A stretch of DNA of 59,804 bases. Source: JAMCZU01 sp964479405. GTDB taxonomy: Bacteria > Patescibacteriota > UBA1384 > UBA12157 > JAENIV01. Made by a program: the position numbers and the translations under genes. The notes under the pieces were generated by a model, which worked only from the letters and a program-made list of their open reading frames with translations, ran no database searches and was not told where the DNA came from. Numbering within the stretch: position 1 is the first letter of the stretch; each line of letters starts with the position of its first letter. This document shows, piece by piece, positions 17,510 to 26,828 of this stretch. The stretch is from the NCBI GenBank assembly GCA_964479405.1, contig CAYZMA010000001.1:1-59804 (forward strand), written 5' to 3'.

Positions 17510-18262
17510 ATGGAAGAGCATTTCTTTAAATTTGCTATTTTTTCAGCTTTTTCAGAATTAACTTGCGGTATCTCAAATCGTAACTTCGGTGATATGAGAT
17601 TCGGTTACCAAAAACAAGCTGATATTGTTAAAAATAGGGCACAGTTTTTAGGGCAATTAAATATAAATATCTCTGATCTTGTTGTGCCGGTTTTGGCTCA
17701 TGGCGCTCAAATTGCAATTGTTGGTCAGCATGACAAAGGCAAAGGCGCTACTGATCATAAAACAGCCATAACGGCAACCGATGGACTAATCACTTGTGAA
17801 AGTGGCGTTTATTTAATGGTTACTGTTGCCGACTGTTTGCCCGTTTTAATTTATGATCCAATTCTAAAAATTACTGGTGTCATCCATGCTGGTTGGCGGG
17901 GGATTATTGCTCAAATTGTGCCTAAGGCAATTAATAAATTTAAAACTCTAGGAAGTGTTCCACAAAATTTAGTTGTTGGTGTTGGTCCCGGTATTTGTCA
18001 AAAACATTTTATTGTTAAAAAAGATGTTCTTGATTTATTTTTAAATCGATATCCTTCATCAACTTTTGTTAGAAATAATGATGGTTATGTTGATTTAAAA
18101 AAAGCTGTTTTAACAGATTTAAAAAATATGGGAGTGTTGTCATCAAATATTGAAATATCAAATATCTGTACTGTTTGTGAAAATGGTATTTATGGCAGTT
18201 ATCGTAAAGAAAATGATGCTGTCAAAGCTTCGGCGGCGGTTATTGGAATAAAAAATAAATGA
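17510..18262 (+). CDS. pgeF: PgeF/YfiH-type laccase-domain protein (purine nucleoside phosphorylase family)
   Basis: Member of the DUF152/YfiH family, now known as purine nucleoside phosphorylase with proofreading of wrong amino acids in peptidoglycan precursors in E. coli. Metal and active-site blocks are visible: VPVLAHGAQ, TVADCLPVLIYDP, VIHAGWRG and GVGPGICQKHF. 250 residues, normal length. It overlaps murD by 4 nt (ATGA), a context consistent with a wall-precursor role. Confidence 0.92.
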   Translation: MEEHFFKFAIFSAFSELTCGISNRNFGDMRFGYQKQADIVKNRAQFLGQLNINISDLVVPVLAHGAQIAIVGQHDKGKGATDHKTAITATDGLITCESGVYLMVTVADCLPVLIYDPILKITGVIHAGWRGIIAQIVPKAINKFKTLGSVPQNLVVGVGPGICQKHFIVKKDVLDLFLNRYPSSTFVRNNDGYVDLKKAVLTDLKNMGVLSSNIEISNICTVCENGIYGSYRKENDAVKASAAVIGIKNK

Positions 18263-19656
18263 AAAATCTAAAATTAAAAAATTTACAAAATCAAAAAGTT
18301 GGAATATTAGGATTAGGTGAGGAAAATATTGCTCTGGCTTATTTTTTGGTAGCTCAAGGGATTGATATTACTATTTGTGATCAAAAGAGTAGGGAAGAGT
18401 TGGGGCAGTATTATGAAAAAATGAAGAATTTATCCAGTCAAGTTCAGTTTCAGTTGGGAGCAAATTATCTTGAAAATTTAGAAAAATTTAATATTATTTT
18501 TCGCACACCCGGTCTCCCCTACCTAAATTCAAAAATTCAAAAAGCTAAGAACGTTGGGGTAATTATTTCTTCCGAAATAAAATTATTTTTTGATTTATGC
18601 CCCTGCCCTGTTGTGGGCGTTACGGGGACTAAAGGCAAAGGAACAACGACCACTTTAATTGCAGAGATATTAAAGTGGAAATCCGAAATCCGAAATCCGA
18701 AATCCGAAATTTATCTTGGGGGCAATATCGGCACGTCGCCGATTAGTTTTTTGGAAAAATTGACCAGTGATGATATTGTTGTTTTAGAACTTTCCAGTTT
18801 TCAACTGCAAGATATGGAAAGATCACCTCACATTGCTGTTGTTTTAGATATTAAAATTGATCACTTGGACTATCATCAAAGTCGGACTGAATATATTGAA
18901 TCTAAAATAAATATTGTCAAATATCAAACCAAAAATGATTTTACGGTAGTAAATGCCGATTATTTAACTAGCTTTGAATTTGGCGCGGAGTCGCTTTCTA
19001 AAACTTATTGGTTTTCGCGTCGAAAATCTGTAGACGAAGGTTGTTTTGTCAAAGAAAATCAAATTGTTTTAAGAATTAATAATGAAGATATTCCCATTTG
19101 TAAAACTGATGAAATAATTTTAAAAGGGGAGCATAATTTAGAAAATATTTGCGCTGCGGTTACGGCCTCAAAACTAGCGGGAGCAGATTCAGAGTCAATT
19201 AAAACTGTCGTCAAATCTTTTAAAGGATTGGAACATCGTTTGGAATTTGTCAGAAACTTTAATGAAATTAATTTTTATAATGATTCATTTTCAACGACAC
19301 CAGACACTACTATTGCGGCTATTAAATCTTTCAAGACGCCTATTATTCTTTTAGTGGGCGGATCAGAAAAAAATGCCGATTACAGCGAACTTGGACAAAC
19401 AATTAAAAATAGTACTGTTAAAAATATTATTAGTATTGGTCAGACAGCGCCAAAAATAATTAAAGCAATTGGTGAAAATCACGTTATCAAAATTACGGAC
19501 AATATCTTATCTATGGAAGAAGCGGTTAAGCTTGCATTAGAACTTGGTCAAAAAAATGATGTTGTTATTCTCTCGCCGGCTTCGGCCTCTTTTGATCGTT
19601 ATAAAAATTACAAAGAAAGAGGTGAAATCTTTAAAAAAGTAGTCTTGGATTTGTGA
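18259..19656 (+). CDS. murD: UDP-N-acetylmuramoylalanine--D-glutamate ligase MurD
   Basis: Adds D-Glu to UDP-MurNAc-L-Ala. Rossmann-type N-terminus (VGILGLGEENIALAYFL), ATP loop VGVTGTKGKGTTTTLI, ELSSFQLQD, the DHLDYH block, EHRLEF and NDSFSTTPDTT are all visible. At 465 residues it is slightly long. Part of the excess is a repeat-encoded insert at residues 141-151 (KSEIRNPKSEI). It begins inside the pgeF stop and ends 1 nt before ftsW. Confidence 0.96.
   Translation: MKNLKLKNLQNQKVGILGLGEENIALAYFLVAQGIDITICDQKSREELGQYYEKMKNLSSQVQFQLGANYLENLEKFNIIFRTPGLPYLNSKIQKAKNVGVIISSEIKLFFDLCPCPVVGVTGTKGKGTTTTLIAEILKWKSEIRNPKSEIYLGGNIGTSPISFLEKLTSDDIVVLELSSFQLQDMERSPHIAVVLDIKIDHLDYHQSRTEYIESKINIVKYQTKNDFTVVNADYLTSFEFGAESLSKTYWFSRRKSVDEGCFVKENQIVLRINNEDIPICKTDEIILKGEHNLENICAAVTASKLAGADSESIKTVVKSFKGLEHRLEFVRNFNEINFYNDSFSTTPDTTIAAIKSFKTPIILLVGGSEKNADYSELGQTIKNSTVKNIISIGQTAPKIIKAIGENHVIKITDNILSMEEAVKLALELGQKNDVVILSPASASFDRYKNYKERGEIFKKVVLDL
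18679..18710 (+). repeat. Heptanucleotide tandem repeat inside murD
   Basis: AAATCCG is repeated four times exactly and ends with AAAT. Three units equal 21 nt, so the translated pattern repeats every seven residues. A change by one or two units would shift the murD frame. Similar AATCCGAAAT-type sequence is a common intergenic repeat, and a related stretch is seen near 51790-51820. Confidence 0.95.
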
Positions 19657-19657
19657 T

Positions 19658-20770
19658 ATGAATAAAAGTCGCTCAAAACCAGATTTAGTTTTTGCTCTCG
19701 TAGTTTTTCTTTTATGTCTTTTTGGGGTGGTAATGATTTCTTCGGCGTCAATTGTGACTTCGCAAGAACGTTTTGGCACAAATTATTACTATGCCACTCA
19801 TCAACTTATTTCATTAATAGTCGGGTTAATCATGATGATTGGAGCTTATTTTATTGATTATCGTTTTTGGAAAAAAATTTCTTTAACCATGTTTTTAGCT
19901 ACCTTAGTTTTACTTATTGCTGTTTTTTTGCCGGGTATTGGTAAAGAGTTTGGCGGCGCTCACAGGTGGTTGGGAGTTGGCAGTGCTCTTTTTCAACCTT
20001 CAGAAATTGTAAAATTGACTTTTATTATTTATCTGGCTTCGTGGCTTGAAAAAAAAGGCAATCAAATTGGTAACTTTGCGACCGGTTTTGTCCCTTTTGC
20101 TTTTTTGATGTTGGTTTTAGGTTTTTTGATTATGAGTCAACCGGATTTAGGCACTTTCTCGGTTATCATTGGCACGGCCGTGGTAGTTTTTTTTGTCGCT
20201 GGCGCCCGTTGGACTCATTTGACTATTGGTGGTGTTTCACTTCTGATTTTAATTGGAATTCTAATTAGAATTGAGCCCTATCGGCTTCAACGTTTCTTGG
20301 TATTTTTAAATCCCAGCGCTCAATCTTTGGGTGCGGCTTACCACATTAATCAAGCTTTAATTGCTATAGGTTCGGGTGGACTTTGGGGTTTAGGTTTTGG
20401 TCAAAGTAAGCAAAAATATCTCTATTTGCCTCAAGCTTATTCCGATTCAATTTTTGCGATTATTGCCGAAGAGTTAGGTTTTATCCGATCATCTTTAGTT
20501 ATTGCTGTTTTTGTTTTTTTGGCTTTTCGTGGTCGACGGATTATTCAAAATGCGCCCGATACTTTTTCAAGATTATTGGCGACTGGTATTGTGGCATGGA
20601 TAATTTTACAAATGTTTATTAATATTGCTGCAATGTTAAGTTTAATACCTTTGACCGGCGTGCCTTTGCCATTTATCAGTTATGGCGGTTCGTCTTTAAT
20701 TGTGACATTAATGGCGGTCGGCATTTTACTTAATATCTCAAAATATTCAAATCATTCATCGAGGATTTAA
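19658..20770 (+). CDS. ftsW: Lipid II polymerase FtsW (SEDS family)
   Basis: Septal peptidoglycan glycosyltransferase of the SEDS family, partner of FtsI. About ten membrane helices. Motifs: GAHRWLGVGSALFQPSEIVKL, SQPDLGT, the periplasmic loop with AYHINQALIAIGSGGLWGLGFGQ and SDSIFAIIAEELGF, and GVPLPFISYGGSSL near the end. 370 residues, family length. Starts 1 nt after murD and ends 3 nt before murG. Confidence 0.97.
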   Translation: MNKSRSKPDLVFALVVFLLCLFGVVMISSASIVTSQERFGTNYYYATHQLISLIVGLIMMIGAYFIDYRFWKKISLTMFLATLVLLIAVFLPGIGKEFGGAHRWLGVGSALFQPSEIVKLTFIIYLASWLEKKGNQIGNFATGFVPFAFLMLVLGFLIMSQPDLGTFSVIIGTAVVVFFVAGARWTHLTIGGVSLLILIGILIRIEPYRLQRFLVFLNPSAQSLGAAYHINQALIAIGSGGLWGLGFGQSKQKYLYLPQAYSDSIFAIIAEELGFIRSSLVIAVFVFLAFRGRRIIQNAPDTFSRLLATGIVAWIILQMFINIAAMLSLIPLTGVPLPFISYGGSSLIVTLMAVGILLNISKYSNHSSRI

Positions 20771-20773
20771 ATT

Positions 20774-21829
20774 ATGAAAATACTTTTAACTGGCGGGGGT
20801 ACGGCTGGGCATACTTGGCCCGTCATTATGGTAGGGCAATCTCTCCAAAAAAATAAGCGAGTCAAGCTTTTGTATGTCGGTTCCAGACAAGGGATTGAAA
20901 GAAAACTTTCCAAAGATTTTCAAATTCCTTTTCAAGCCATTATTACTGGCAAAAGACGAAACTATTTTTCTTTATCAAATATTTGGGATATTTTTAAAAT
21001 CTTTTGTGGCATAATTCAGGCATTCTTTATTCTATTTTTCTTTAGACCAAATGTTGTTTTTGCCAAAGGTGGCTATGTGACAGTGCCAATTATATTTTGG
21101 TTAAAACTTTTTAAAATACCTTTAGTTATTCACGAATCGGATGTAATGGTGGGGCGAGCTAATCTATGGGCTTTAAAGTATGCGGAAAAAGTTTGTTTGG
21201 GTTTTCCTTTGGAATATTACTCTCAAAAATTACCCCTTGAAAAATTAATTTATACTGGTATTCCGGTAAGTCCAGAATTTAAGCAAACATCAATTAAAGA
21301 AGAGGGACGACCAAAAATATTAATCACAGGCGGGTCGCAAGGCTCGTCAAAAATAAATGATTTAATTTCCGAAATACTGCCGGAACTAATTAACCGTTTT
21401 GAAATTTATCATTTATCAGGGCATCGTGATTTTGAAAAACTTCAGAAATTTAAAAACCCTAATTATCACTTGTTTGATTTTTCTCTAGAGATGCCTAAAT
21501 TTATGCGCGATGCTGATTTAATTATTACTCGCGCTGGCGCTTCAACTTTGACCGAAATTGCTGCGGTAGGAAAACCATCAATTATTATTCCACTGGAAAC
21601 TGCAGCCAATGAACATCAGGTTGGAAATGCTCAAGTTTTTCAAAAAATAAATGCCGCGGTAGTTTGCTCGGAAAAAAACTTAACCGCTAATTCGTTAAAA
21701 ACAATCATTAATCATTTAATGGCTGACGAAAAAACTAGAGACTTGCTTGGCCATCATGCCAAAAGTTTCTTCCGTCCAGACGCTGCTGAAGAAATTATCA
21801 ATACTATATTTGAAGTAGTAAGAAAATGA
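20774..21829 (+). CDS. murG: UDP-GlcNAc transferase MurG
   Basis: Converts lipid I to lipid II on the inner face of the membrane. GT-B fold with GGGTAGHTWPVIMVG at the start, FAKGGYVTVPIIF, HESDVMVGRAN, ITGGSQGSSKIND and the donor site RAGASTLTEIAAVGKPSIIIPLETAANEHQVGNA. 351 residues. Overlaps the next gene by 4 nt. Confidence 0.97.
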   Translation: MKILLTGGGTAGHTWPVIMVGQSLQKNKRVKLLYVGSRQGIERKLSKDFQIPFQAIITGKRRNYFSLSNIWDIFKIFCGIIQAFFILFFFRPNVVFAKGGYVTVPIIFWLKLFKIPLVIHESDVMVGRANLWALKYAEKVCLGFPLEYYSQKLPLEKLIYTGIPVSPEFKQTSIKEEGRPKILITGGSQGSSKINDLISEILPELINRFEIYHLSGHRDFEKLQKFKNPNYHLFDFSLEMPKFMRDADLIITRAGASTLTEIAAVGKPSIIIPLETAANEHQVGNAQVFQKINAAVVCSEKNLTANSLKTIINHLMADEKTRDLLGHHAKSFFRPDAAEEIINTIFEVVRK

Positions 21830-22197
21830 AAATAGTAATTGGTTCTAGTATGAAATTTAGATCGTTAGTTAAAGAAACTCTTAAAAAATTAAAAACAATA
21901 GGTGTAGATGCCGAATTTCCAAATATAGATTATAGTCACAAGTCCTCTGACGAAGCAAATACTATAGAAGAGAAAAAAAGATTAGCTTTAGAGCATTATG
22001 AATCAATTAAAAATGCTGATGCTATTTATTTTATAATGCCTGATGGTTATATGGGCACAAGCTGTAAAATTGAACTTGGTTATGCTCTTGCTTTGGGAAA
22101 ACTGATTTATTTTTCAGAACCAACAAATGATTTAGCTTTAGATTGTTATGTTAAAAAATTTATCCCACTTGATAAATTAATATTATTTAAAGAGTAA
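21826..22197 (+). CDS. Nucleoside 2-deoxyribosyltransferase-like small protein
   Basis: 123 residues with the plan of nucleoside 2-deoxyribosyltransferase-like proteins: an N-terminal strand (KIVIGSSMKF), the ADAIYFIMPDGYMGTS strand-loop, and ELGYALALGKLIYF, where the Glu sits where the catalytic Glu of the family lies. It may act on nucleotide sugars or bases, but the family is broad. It overlaps the murG stop (ATGA), so it is co-translated. Not a normal dcw member. Confidence 0.65.
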   Translation: MKIVIGSSMKFRSLVKETLKKLKTIGVDAEFPNIDYSHKSSDEANTIEEKKRLALEHYESIKNADAIYFIMPDGYMGTSCKIELGYALALGKLIYFSEPTNDLALDCYVKKFIPLDKLILFKE

Positions 22198-22202
22198 AAA
22201 CA

Positions 22203-22286
22203 TTGATCAATTGACAGGAGGAAATATTCGTGTATATTTCGCGATCGCGGAAAAGAGGGTATAAATAGAACCTGTAAATTGATTGA
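22203..22286. repeat. Inverted-repeat element with central CGCGATCGCG palindrome (copy 1)
   Basis: Arms 22203-22218 and 22271-22286 pair imperfectly (CCTGT.AATTGAT). They enclose TTTCGCGATCGCGGAAA (22237-22253), followed by AGAGGGTATAAAT. The core and its right flank match copies at 37037-37063 and 37651-37677. It lies about 70 bp upstream of the -10 box of the next gene. Confidence 0.7.
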
Positions 22287-22339
22287 TAATTTTATACTCT
22301 TATGTTTTTAACGGGGGAAATTTGATATACTAACATTAC

Positions 22340-23548
22340 ATGACTATTAAAACATTTTTCCAGAAATATTGGATAAATATTACCCTTACTTTCATCATTA
22401 TTGCCAGTTTATTGCTTCGTCTTTGGCATTTGGGTAGAATTGGCGATCAAATTTTTGATGAAGTCTATTTTGTTAAATTTGCTCAAAATTATCTGACCGG
22501 GACTTCTTTTTTTGATATTCATCCACCTTTGGGCAAATTGATTATTGCTTTTGGTCTTAAGCTATTTGGCGATACTTCCTTTACATGGCGGTTGATGCCG
22601 GCGATTTTTGGCACCTTGTTAATAATTTTGGGCTATTTTACCGGCAAGGAACTTTCTTCCAAAAGAGTTGGTCTTTTTACGGCTAGCATTATGGGTTTAG
22701 ACGGAATGTTATTGGTTTATTCACGAACGGGTTTAATTGACATATTTTTAGTCTTTTTTATTCTCTTTGCTTTCTATATATTTTTAAAATATATCAATAC
22801 TCAAAAACTAATTTATTTAATTCTTGCCGGTATTGCTGTTGGGCTAGCGGCTTCGGTTAAGTACATTGGGGCTTTAATTCTAATTGTATTTTTAGTAATG
22901 ATTTTTACTAGACATTTATCTTTGCGGAAAAACTTTTGGAAATATTTTATTTTTCTTATTTTAGTGCCACTTGGTATTTATTTAGCTTTCTTTCTTTTTA
23001 ATTTTGGGACAAATAATTTATTTGCTCAAGTCTGGGATTGGCAAATGCAGAGTTTAAATTATAATATTGGTCTTAAAGACACTCATCCATATGGTTCAAA
23101 ATGGTGGAGTTGGTTTTTACTTTTAAGACCTATTTGGCTTTATTTTAAAGAGACAAACGGACAAATTACTGGGGTTGACGGGATCGGGAATCCTTTATCT
23201 TGGTGGTCATCAATTATTGTTGTACCCTTATTAATTTGGGGAGTATCCCAAAAATACAAAAATCAGTTAATTGTTTTAGCAGGCTTTTTGGTTTTTCTGC
23301 TTTTTTGGGCGCCTTTTAATAGAGTTTTATTTTTCTATCACGCTATGCCGTCTTTTGTCTTTTTAACCTTGGGGACATCATTATGGCTTGAAAGACTTGT
23401 TTTAAAATATCCGTATGGTAAATATTATGTAGCCATATATTTTTGTATTTTGTTCTTACTTTTCGTTTATTTTCTACCAATTTGGATTGGTATGCCTTTT
23501 GGTTCAGAGCAATTTTATCAAAGAATGTGGCTCAAGGGCTGGATTTAA
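22340..23548 (+). CDS. PMT-type (GT39) protein mannosyltransferase-like membrane protein
   Basis: Integral membrane glycosyltransferase using polyprenyl-phosphate sugar, most like dolichyl-phosphate-mannose protein O-mannosyltransferases. Diagnostic loop IFDEVYFVKFAQNYL and FDIHPPLGKLIIAFG (the DE pair and HPPLGK) are visible, followed by SWRLMP-like TWRLMPAIFGTLL. Roughly ten hydrophobic helices; 402 residues, shorter than eukaryotic PMT. TATACT (22326-22331) lies 8 nt before the ATG, so the mRNA is nearly leaderless. May glycosylate exported proteins such as pilins or the surface protease; this is inference. Confidence 0.88.
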   Translation: MTIKTFFQKYWINITLTFIIIASLLLRLWHLGRIGDQIFDEVYFVKFAQNYLTGTSFFDIHPPLGKLIIAFGLKLFGDTSFTWRLMPAIFGTLLIILGYFTGKELSSKRVGLFTASIMGLDGMLLVYSRTGLIDIFLVFFILFAFYIFLKYINTQKLIYLILAGIAVGLAASVKYIGALILIVFLVMIFTRHLSLRKNFWKYFIFLILVPLGIYLAFFLFNFGTNNLFAQVWDWQMQSLNYNIGLKDTHPYGSKWWSWFLLLRPIWLYFKETNGQITGVDGIGNPLSWWSSIIVVPLLIWGVSQKYKNQLIVLAGFLVFLLFWAPFNRVLFFYHAMPSFVFLTLGTSLWLERLVLKYPYGKYYVAIYFCILFLLFVYFLPIWIGMPFGSEQFYQRMWLKGWI

Positions 23549-23627
23549 GGGAAAAAATCATTTAAGATAACTGTAGAGTATAAATTTTATAGACAAGCAA
23601 GCTTGTCGCGGAATTTTTAAGAAAAAT

Positions 23628-25022
23628 ATGAATACACAAAAAATACATTTTATTGGTATTAAAGGTGTGGGAATGACCGCTTTGGCGATTTTAGCTTTAG
23701 AAAAAGGCTATGAAGTTACCGGTTCAGATGTTGAAGATACGTTTGTTACAGATATTGCTTTAGAAAAAACTGGAATTGTTGTTACCTCATTTGACGCAAA
23801 AAATCTTCAAAATAAACCGGATATAGTGGTGCTTTCAGCCGCCTACAATAAAGATAATATTGAAGTCAAAGAAGCTCGAAAAAAAAGATTAAACATTAAA
23901 GCTTACTCGGAAATATTAGCCCTTTTTTCTTCAGAGTCCCAAGTTATTGCTGTTTCGGGTATCCACGGCAAAACCACTACTACGGCATTGATAAGTTTTC
24001 TTTTAACTAAAGCTAATTTGAATCCAAGCTATGTTATTGGGTCAGGGGAGATTGCCGATTTACCAGCCTCTGGTCATTTGGGAAGTGGTGATTATTTTGT
24101 TTTAGAAGCAGATGAGTATAGAAAAAGTCCTGACGATAATAATTCTAAATTTTTTGATTTAAATCCTCAAATTGAAATAATTACCAGTATTGAAATGGAT
24201 CATCCGGATATGTTTTTGACTGACGAAAAAGTCTACGAAGCTTTTTACAAATTCGCTTGTCGCATTCCGCGTAAAGGTTTTATTGTTTTATGTCTAGACT
24301 ATCCAAAAGCTAAAAAGCTCCTTCGTTCTTTAGCCGATAGAAACTTTGAAACTTATGGTTTTAGTGAAGATGTTGCTTGGCAAATTATTGATTATTTGGA
24401 GTCAGTCGATTCAACAAGTTTTAGTCTAATAAATGAAGGAAAAAATATTGGACCTTTTGTAATTAAAATCCCGGGCGAAGGAAATGTCTTAAATGCCACT
24501 GCCGCCGTTATTGTTGCTTTGAAATTAGGCATTCAAGAAAAATCAATTATAAAATATCTAGCAGAATTTCAGGGTGTAAAAAGACGTTTTGAAAAGATTG
24601 GTCAATTTAATGACATTACTGTGATTGATGATTATGCTCATCACCCGCATTCAGTTGCTTTAACGCTTGAAGCGGTTAAAAAAAGATTTCCCGATGCAAA
24701 AATTTGGTGTATTTTTCAACCCCATACTTATTCAAGGACAAAAGAATTATTAAGCAGTTTTGCGACCGCTTTTAACTGCGCTGACAAAGTAATTATTACC
24801 GATATCTACGCTTCAGCTCGTGAAAAAGAAGCCACCATTACGGCCGAAGATTTAACTCAAGCAATACATATAAATCAAAAACAAGTTAAGTATGTTAGTT
24901 CTTGGGACAAAATTACACAAGAATTAATTGATAATGTCGGTGGAAAAACAGTTATTATTACCATGGGGGCGGGCGATATTTATAAACTTGGACAAAATAT
25001 TTTAAAAGAACTTAAAAAATGA
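23628..25022 (+). CDS. murC: UDP-N-acetylmuramate--L-alanine ligase MurC
   Basis: Joins L-Ala to UDP-MurNAc, the first Mur ligase step. N-terminal HFIGIKGVGMTALA, ATP loop VSGIHGKTTTTALIS, LEADEYRKS, EMDHPDMF, GVKRRFEKIG and DDYAHHPHSVALTLEA are all present. 464 residues, family length. Its last 4 nt overlap murB. Confidence 0.97.
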   Translation: MNTQKIHFIGIKGVGMTALAILALEKGYEVTGSDVEDTFVTDIALEKTGIVVTSFDAKNLQNKPDIVVLSAAYNKDNIEVKEARKKRLNIKAYSEILALFSSESQVIAVSGIHGKTTTTALISFLLTKANLNPSYVIGSGEIADLPASGHLGSGDYFVLEADEYRKSPDDNNSKFFDLNPQIEIITSIEMDHPDMFLTDEKVYEAFYKFACRIPRKGFIVLCLDYPKAKKLLRSLADRNFETYGFSEDVAWQIIDYLESVDSTSFSLINEGKNIGPFVIKIPGEGNVLNATAAVIVALKLGIQEKSIIKYLAEFQGVKRRFEKIGQFNDITVIDDYAHHPHSVALTLEAVKKRFPDAKIWCIFQPHTYSRTKELLSSFATAFNCADKVIITDIYASAREKEATITAEDLTQAIHINQKQVKYVSSWDKITQELIDNVGGKTVIITMGAGDIYKLGQNILKELKK

Positions 25023-25999
25023 AAAATAAAAAAATAACCGATATTTTAAAAGGGGTGCGTGAACATGTAGTTATGAGAGATTATACCACTTTGCATATTG
25101 GCGGTGTGGCTGATTACTTTTTTGAAGCCAAAACAATTGATGATCTTATTAAAGCGGTAAGAACAGCTGTTGATTTAAAAATACCTTATTTTATTTTAGG
25201 CAATGGCTCAAATATCTTATTTTCTGACTATGGTTTTGCTGGGTTAGTAATTAAAAATGCCACTACAAATATTTCTATTATGAAAGAAAAAAGTCAAGTA
25301 ATTGTTGACGCAGGAGTAATGTTACCAAGACTTATTATGGCACTCGCTTCCGATGATTTAGCCGGGCTTGAATTTCTTTACGGTGTGCCGGGAACAGTTG
25401 GTGGCGCATTGTATGGTAATGCCGGTGCTTGGGGTAATGCTATTAGCGATTATTTAAAAAACTTAACGGTACTTGAAAAAGATTCGGAAAGCGGTATTCC
25501 AAAAGTGAGTCAATATTCTGCGAGCTGGTTGGATTTTACTTACAGAAGCTCAAAATTAAAAAGATTAAAATCAAAAGAAAAACCAGTTATTCTAACGGCT
25601 CAATTTCAATTAGCCCGAAGCCAAAAAGAAGAAATTATCCGTCGTTTAAATGTTATTCAAAAAAAGCGTCAAGCGACACAGCCAATTGGATTGTCCGCTG
25701 GTTCTATTTTTCGTAATCCTATTCCTAAAGAATTGAAAAACATTTCCGGAACAGGCACAAAAAATATGCCTGAATTTGCAAAAGAAAGAACCGCTGGTTT
25801 TATGTTGGAGCAAGTGGGGGCAAAAAAACTTAAAGTTGGTTCAGCTGAAGTTTCCGGTCTTCATGCTAATTTTATTCTTAATAAAAATGGCGCTAAAGGA
25901 GCGGAAATAAGGTCTTTAATTGAAGAAATACGTGATAAAGTAAATGAAAAGTTTGGTATTGTTTTAGAAGAGGAAATTGAATACATTGGTCAGTGGTAA
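25019..25999 (+). CDS. murB: UDP-N-acetylenolpyruvoylglucosamine reductase MurB
   Basis: FAD/NADPH enzyme that makes UDP-MurNAc. The FAD-binding PCMH domain is visible as TTLHIGGVADYFFEA, ILGNGSNILFSDYGFAGLVI and EFLYGVPGTVGGALYGNAGAWG; YRSSKLK and SAGSIFRNP (catalytic Ser region) and SGLHANFILN follow. 326 residues, overlapping murC by 4 nt. Confidence 0.97.
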   Translation: MKNKKITDILKGVREHVVMRDYTTLHIGGVADYFFEAKTIDDLIKAVRTAVDLKIPYFILGNGSNILFSDYGFAGLVIKNATTNISIMKEKSQVIVDAGVMLPRLIMALASDDLAGLEFLYGVPGTVGGALYGNAGAWGNAISDYLKNLTVLEKDSESGIPKVSQYSASWLDFTYRSSKLKRLKSKEKPVILTAQFQLARSQKEEIIRRLNVIQKKRQATQPIGLSAGSIFRNPIPKELKNISGTGTKNMPEFAKERTAGFMLEQVGAKKLKVGSAEVSGLHANFILNKNGAKGAEIRSLIEEIRDKVNEKFGIVLEEEIEYIGQW

Positions 26000-26000
26000 A

Positions 26001-26039
26001 CATTGACCGCGGAAATTTCTGACGAAATTATAGGTCAAT
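26001..26039. repeat. Intergenic hairpin between murB and ftsQ
   Basis: CATTGACC (26001-26008) pairs with GGTCAATG (26032-26039), enclosing GCGGAAATTTC. No T run follows, so it is not a classical terminator. It may affect murB-ftsQ mRNA stability. Confidence 0.5.
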
Positions 26040-26054
26040 GGTAAGGAGGTTTTT

Positions 26055-26813
26055 TTGGAGTTTCGTAATCCAAAAGTCTATAATCCATCTTATACAGTAG
26101 AAAAAAAGAAGTTTTCTAAAATATATATCTATATATTATTTATTTTAATAATACTTTGTGGTCTTATATATTTTATATTTTATTCGTCCTTTTTTAAAAT
26201 AAAAAATATTATTATTGAAAATACAACTAATACAGAAATTGCTAAAATATTTCAGCAGTTAAATGGTCTTAATATATTTCGTTTTAGCACCTCTAAAACT
26301 CAAACTGAAATTACACAGAAATATCCAGAAATAAAAGGTGTTAAAATCACTAGAGGTTTGCCGGACACTTTAAAAATTCAATTTACACAGGAAACGGCCA
26401 AAGTGATTTGGCAAACAAATGGAAAAAATTATCTTGTTGATTCTGCTGGTGTAATATATCAGGAAAATGTGTTGATGGAAAATTTGCCACAGAATTTACT
26501 AACTATTAAAGATAATAATAATGTGACGGTGACTATTGGTCAGAAAATACTGTCGGAAAATTTTCTAAATTTTATTACCGAACTAAATTCTAAATTTAAT
26601 CAAGCCATTGGTTTTAAAATAAATCAATTTGAAATTGATGAAACACTTTTTCAAATGACAGCCGTAACCGATCAAAATTGGAAAGTGATTTTTGATACCA
26701 CTAGAAGTGTTTCCGATCAACTTTCTGATTTAACAAGATTCTTAGCCGATCATAAAAGTGAAGTTACCGATTATGTTGATGTAAGAATTGAAGGCAGAGT
26801 CTATTTTAAATAG
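26055..26813 (+). CDS. ftsQ: FtsQ/DivIB-type division protein
   Basis: Divisome scaffold with one membrane helix (about 25-46) and an exported POTRA domain (FKIKNIIIENTTNTEIAKIF, then GLPDTLKIQFTQETAKVIW). The FtsQ beta domain follows, with YLVDSAGVIYQ and a C-terminal DVRIEGRVYFK. Start TTG 26055 is supported by TAAGGAGG at 26042-26049. 252 residues. It ends the dcw run; ftsA and ftsZ do not follow. Confidence 0.88.
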   Translation: MEFRNPKVYNPSYTVEKKKFSKIYIYILFILIILCGLIYFIFYSSFFKIKNIIIENTTNTEIAKIFQQLNGLNIFRFSTSKTQTEITQKYPEIKGVKITRGLPDTLKIQFTQETAKVIWQTNGKNYLVDSAGVIYQENVLMENLPQNLLTIKDNNNVTVTIGQKILSENFLNFITELNSKFNQAIGFKINQFEIDETLFQMTAVTDQNWKVIFDTTRSVSDQLSDLTRFLADHKSEVTDYVDVRIEGRVYFK

Positions 26814-26828
26814 TGGTTGGAAATTATT

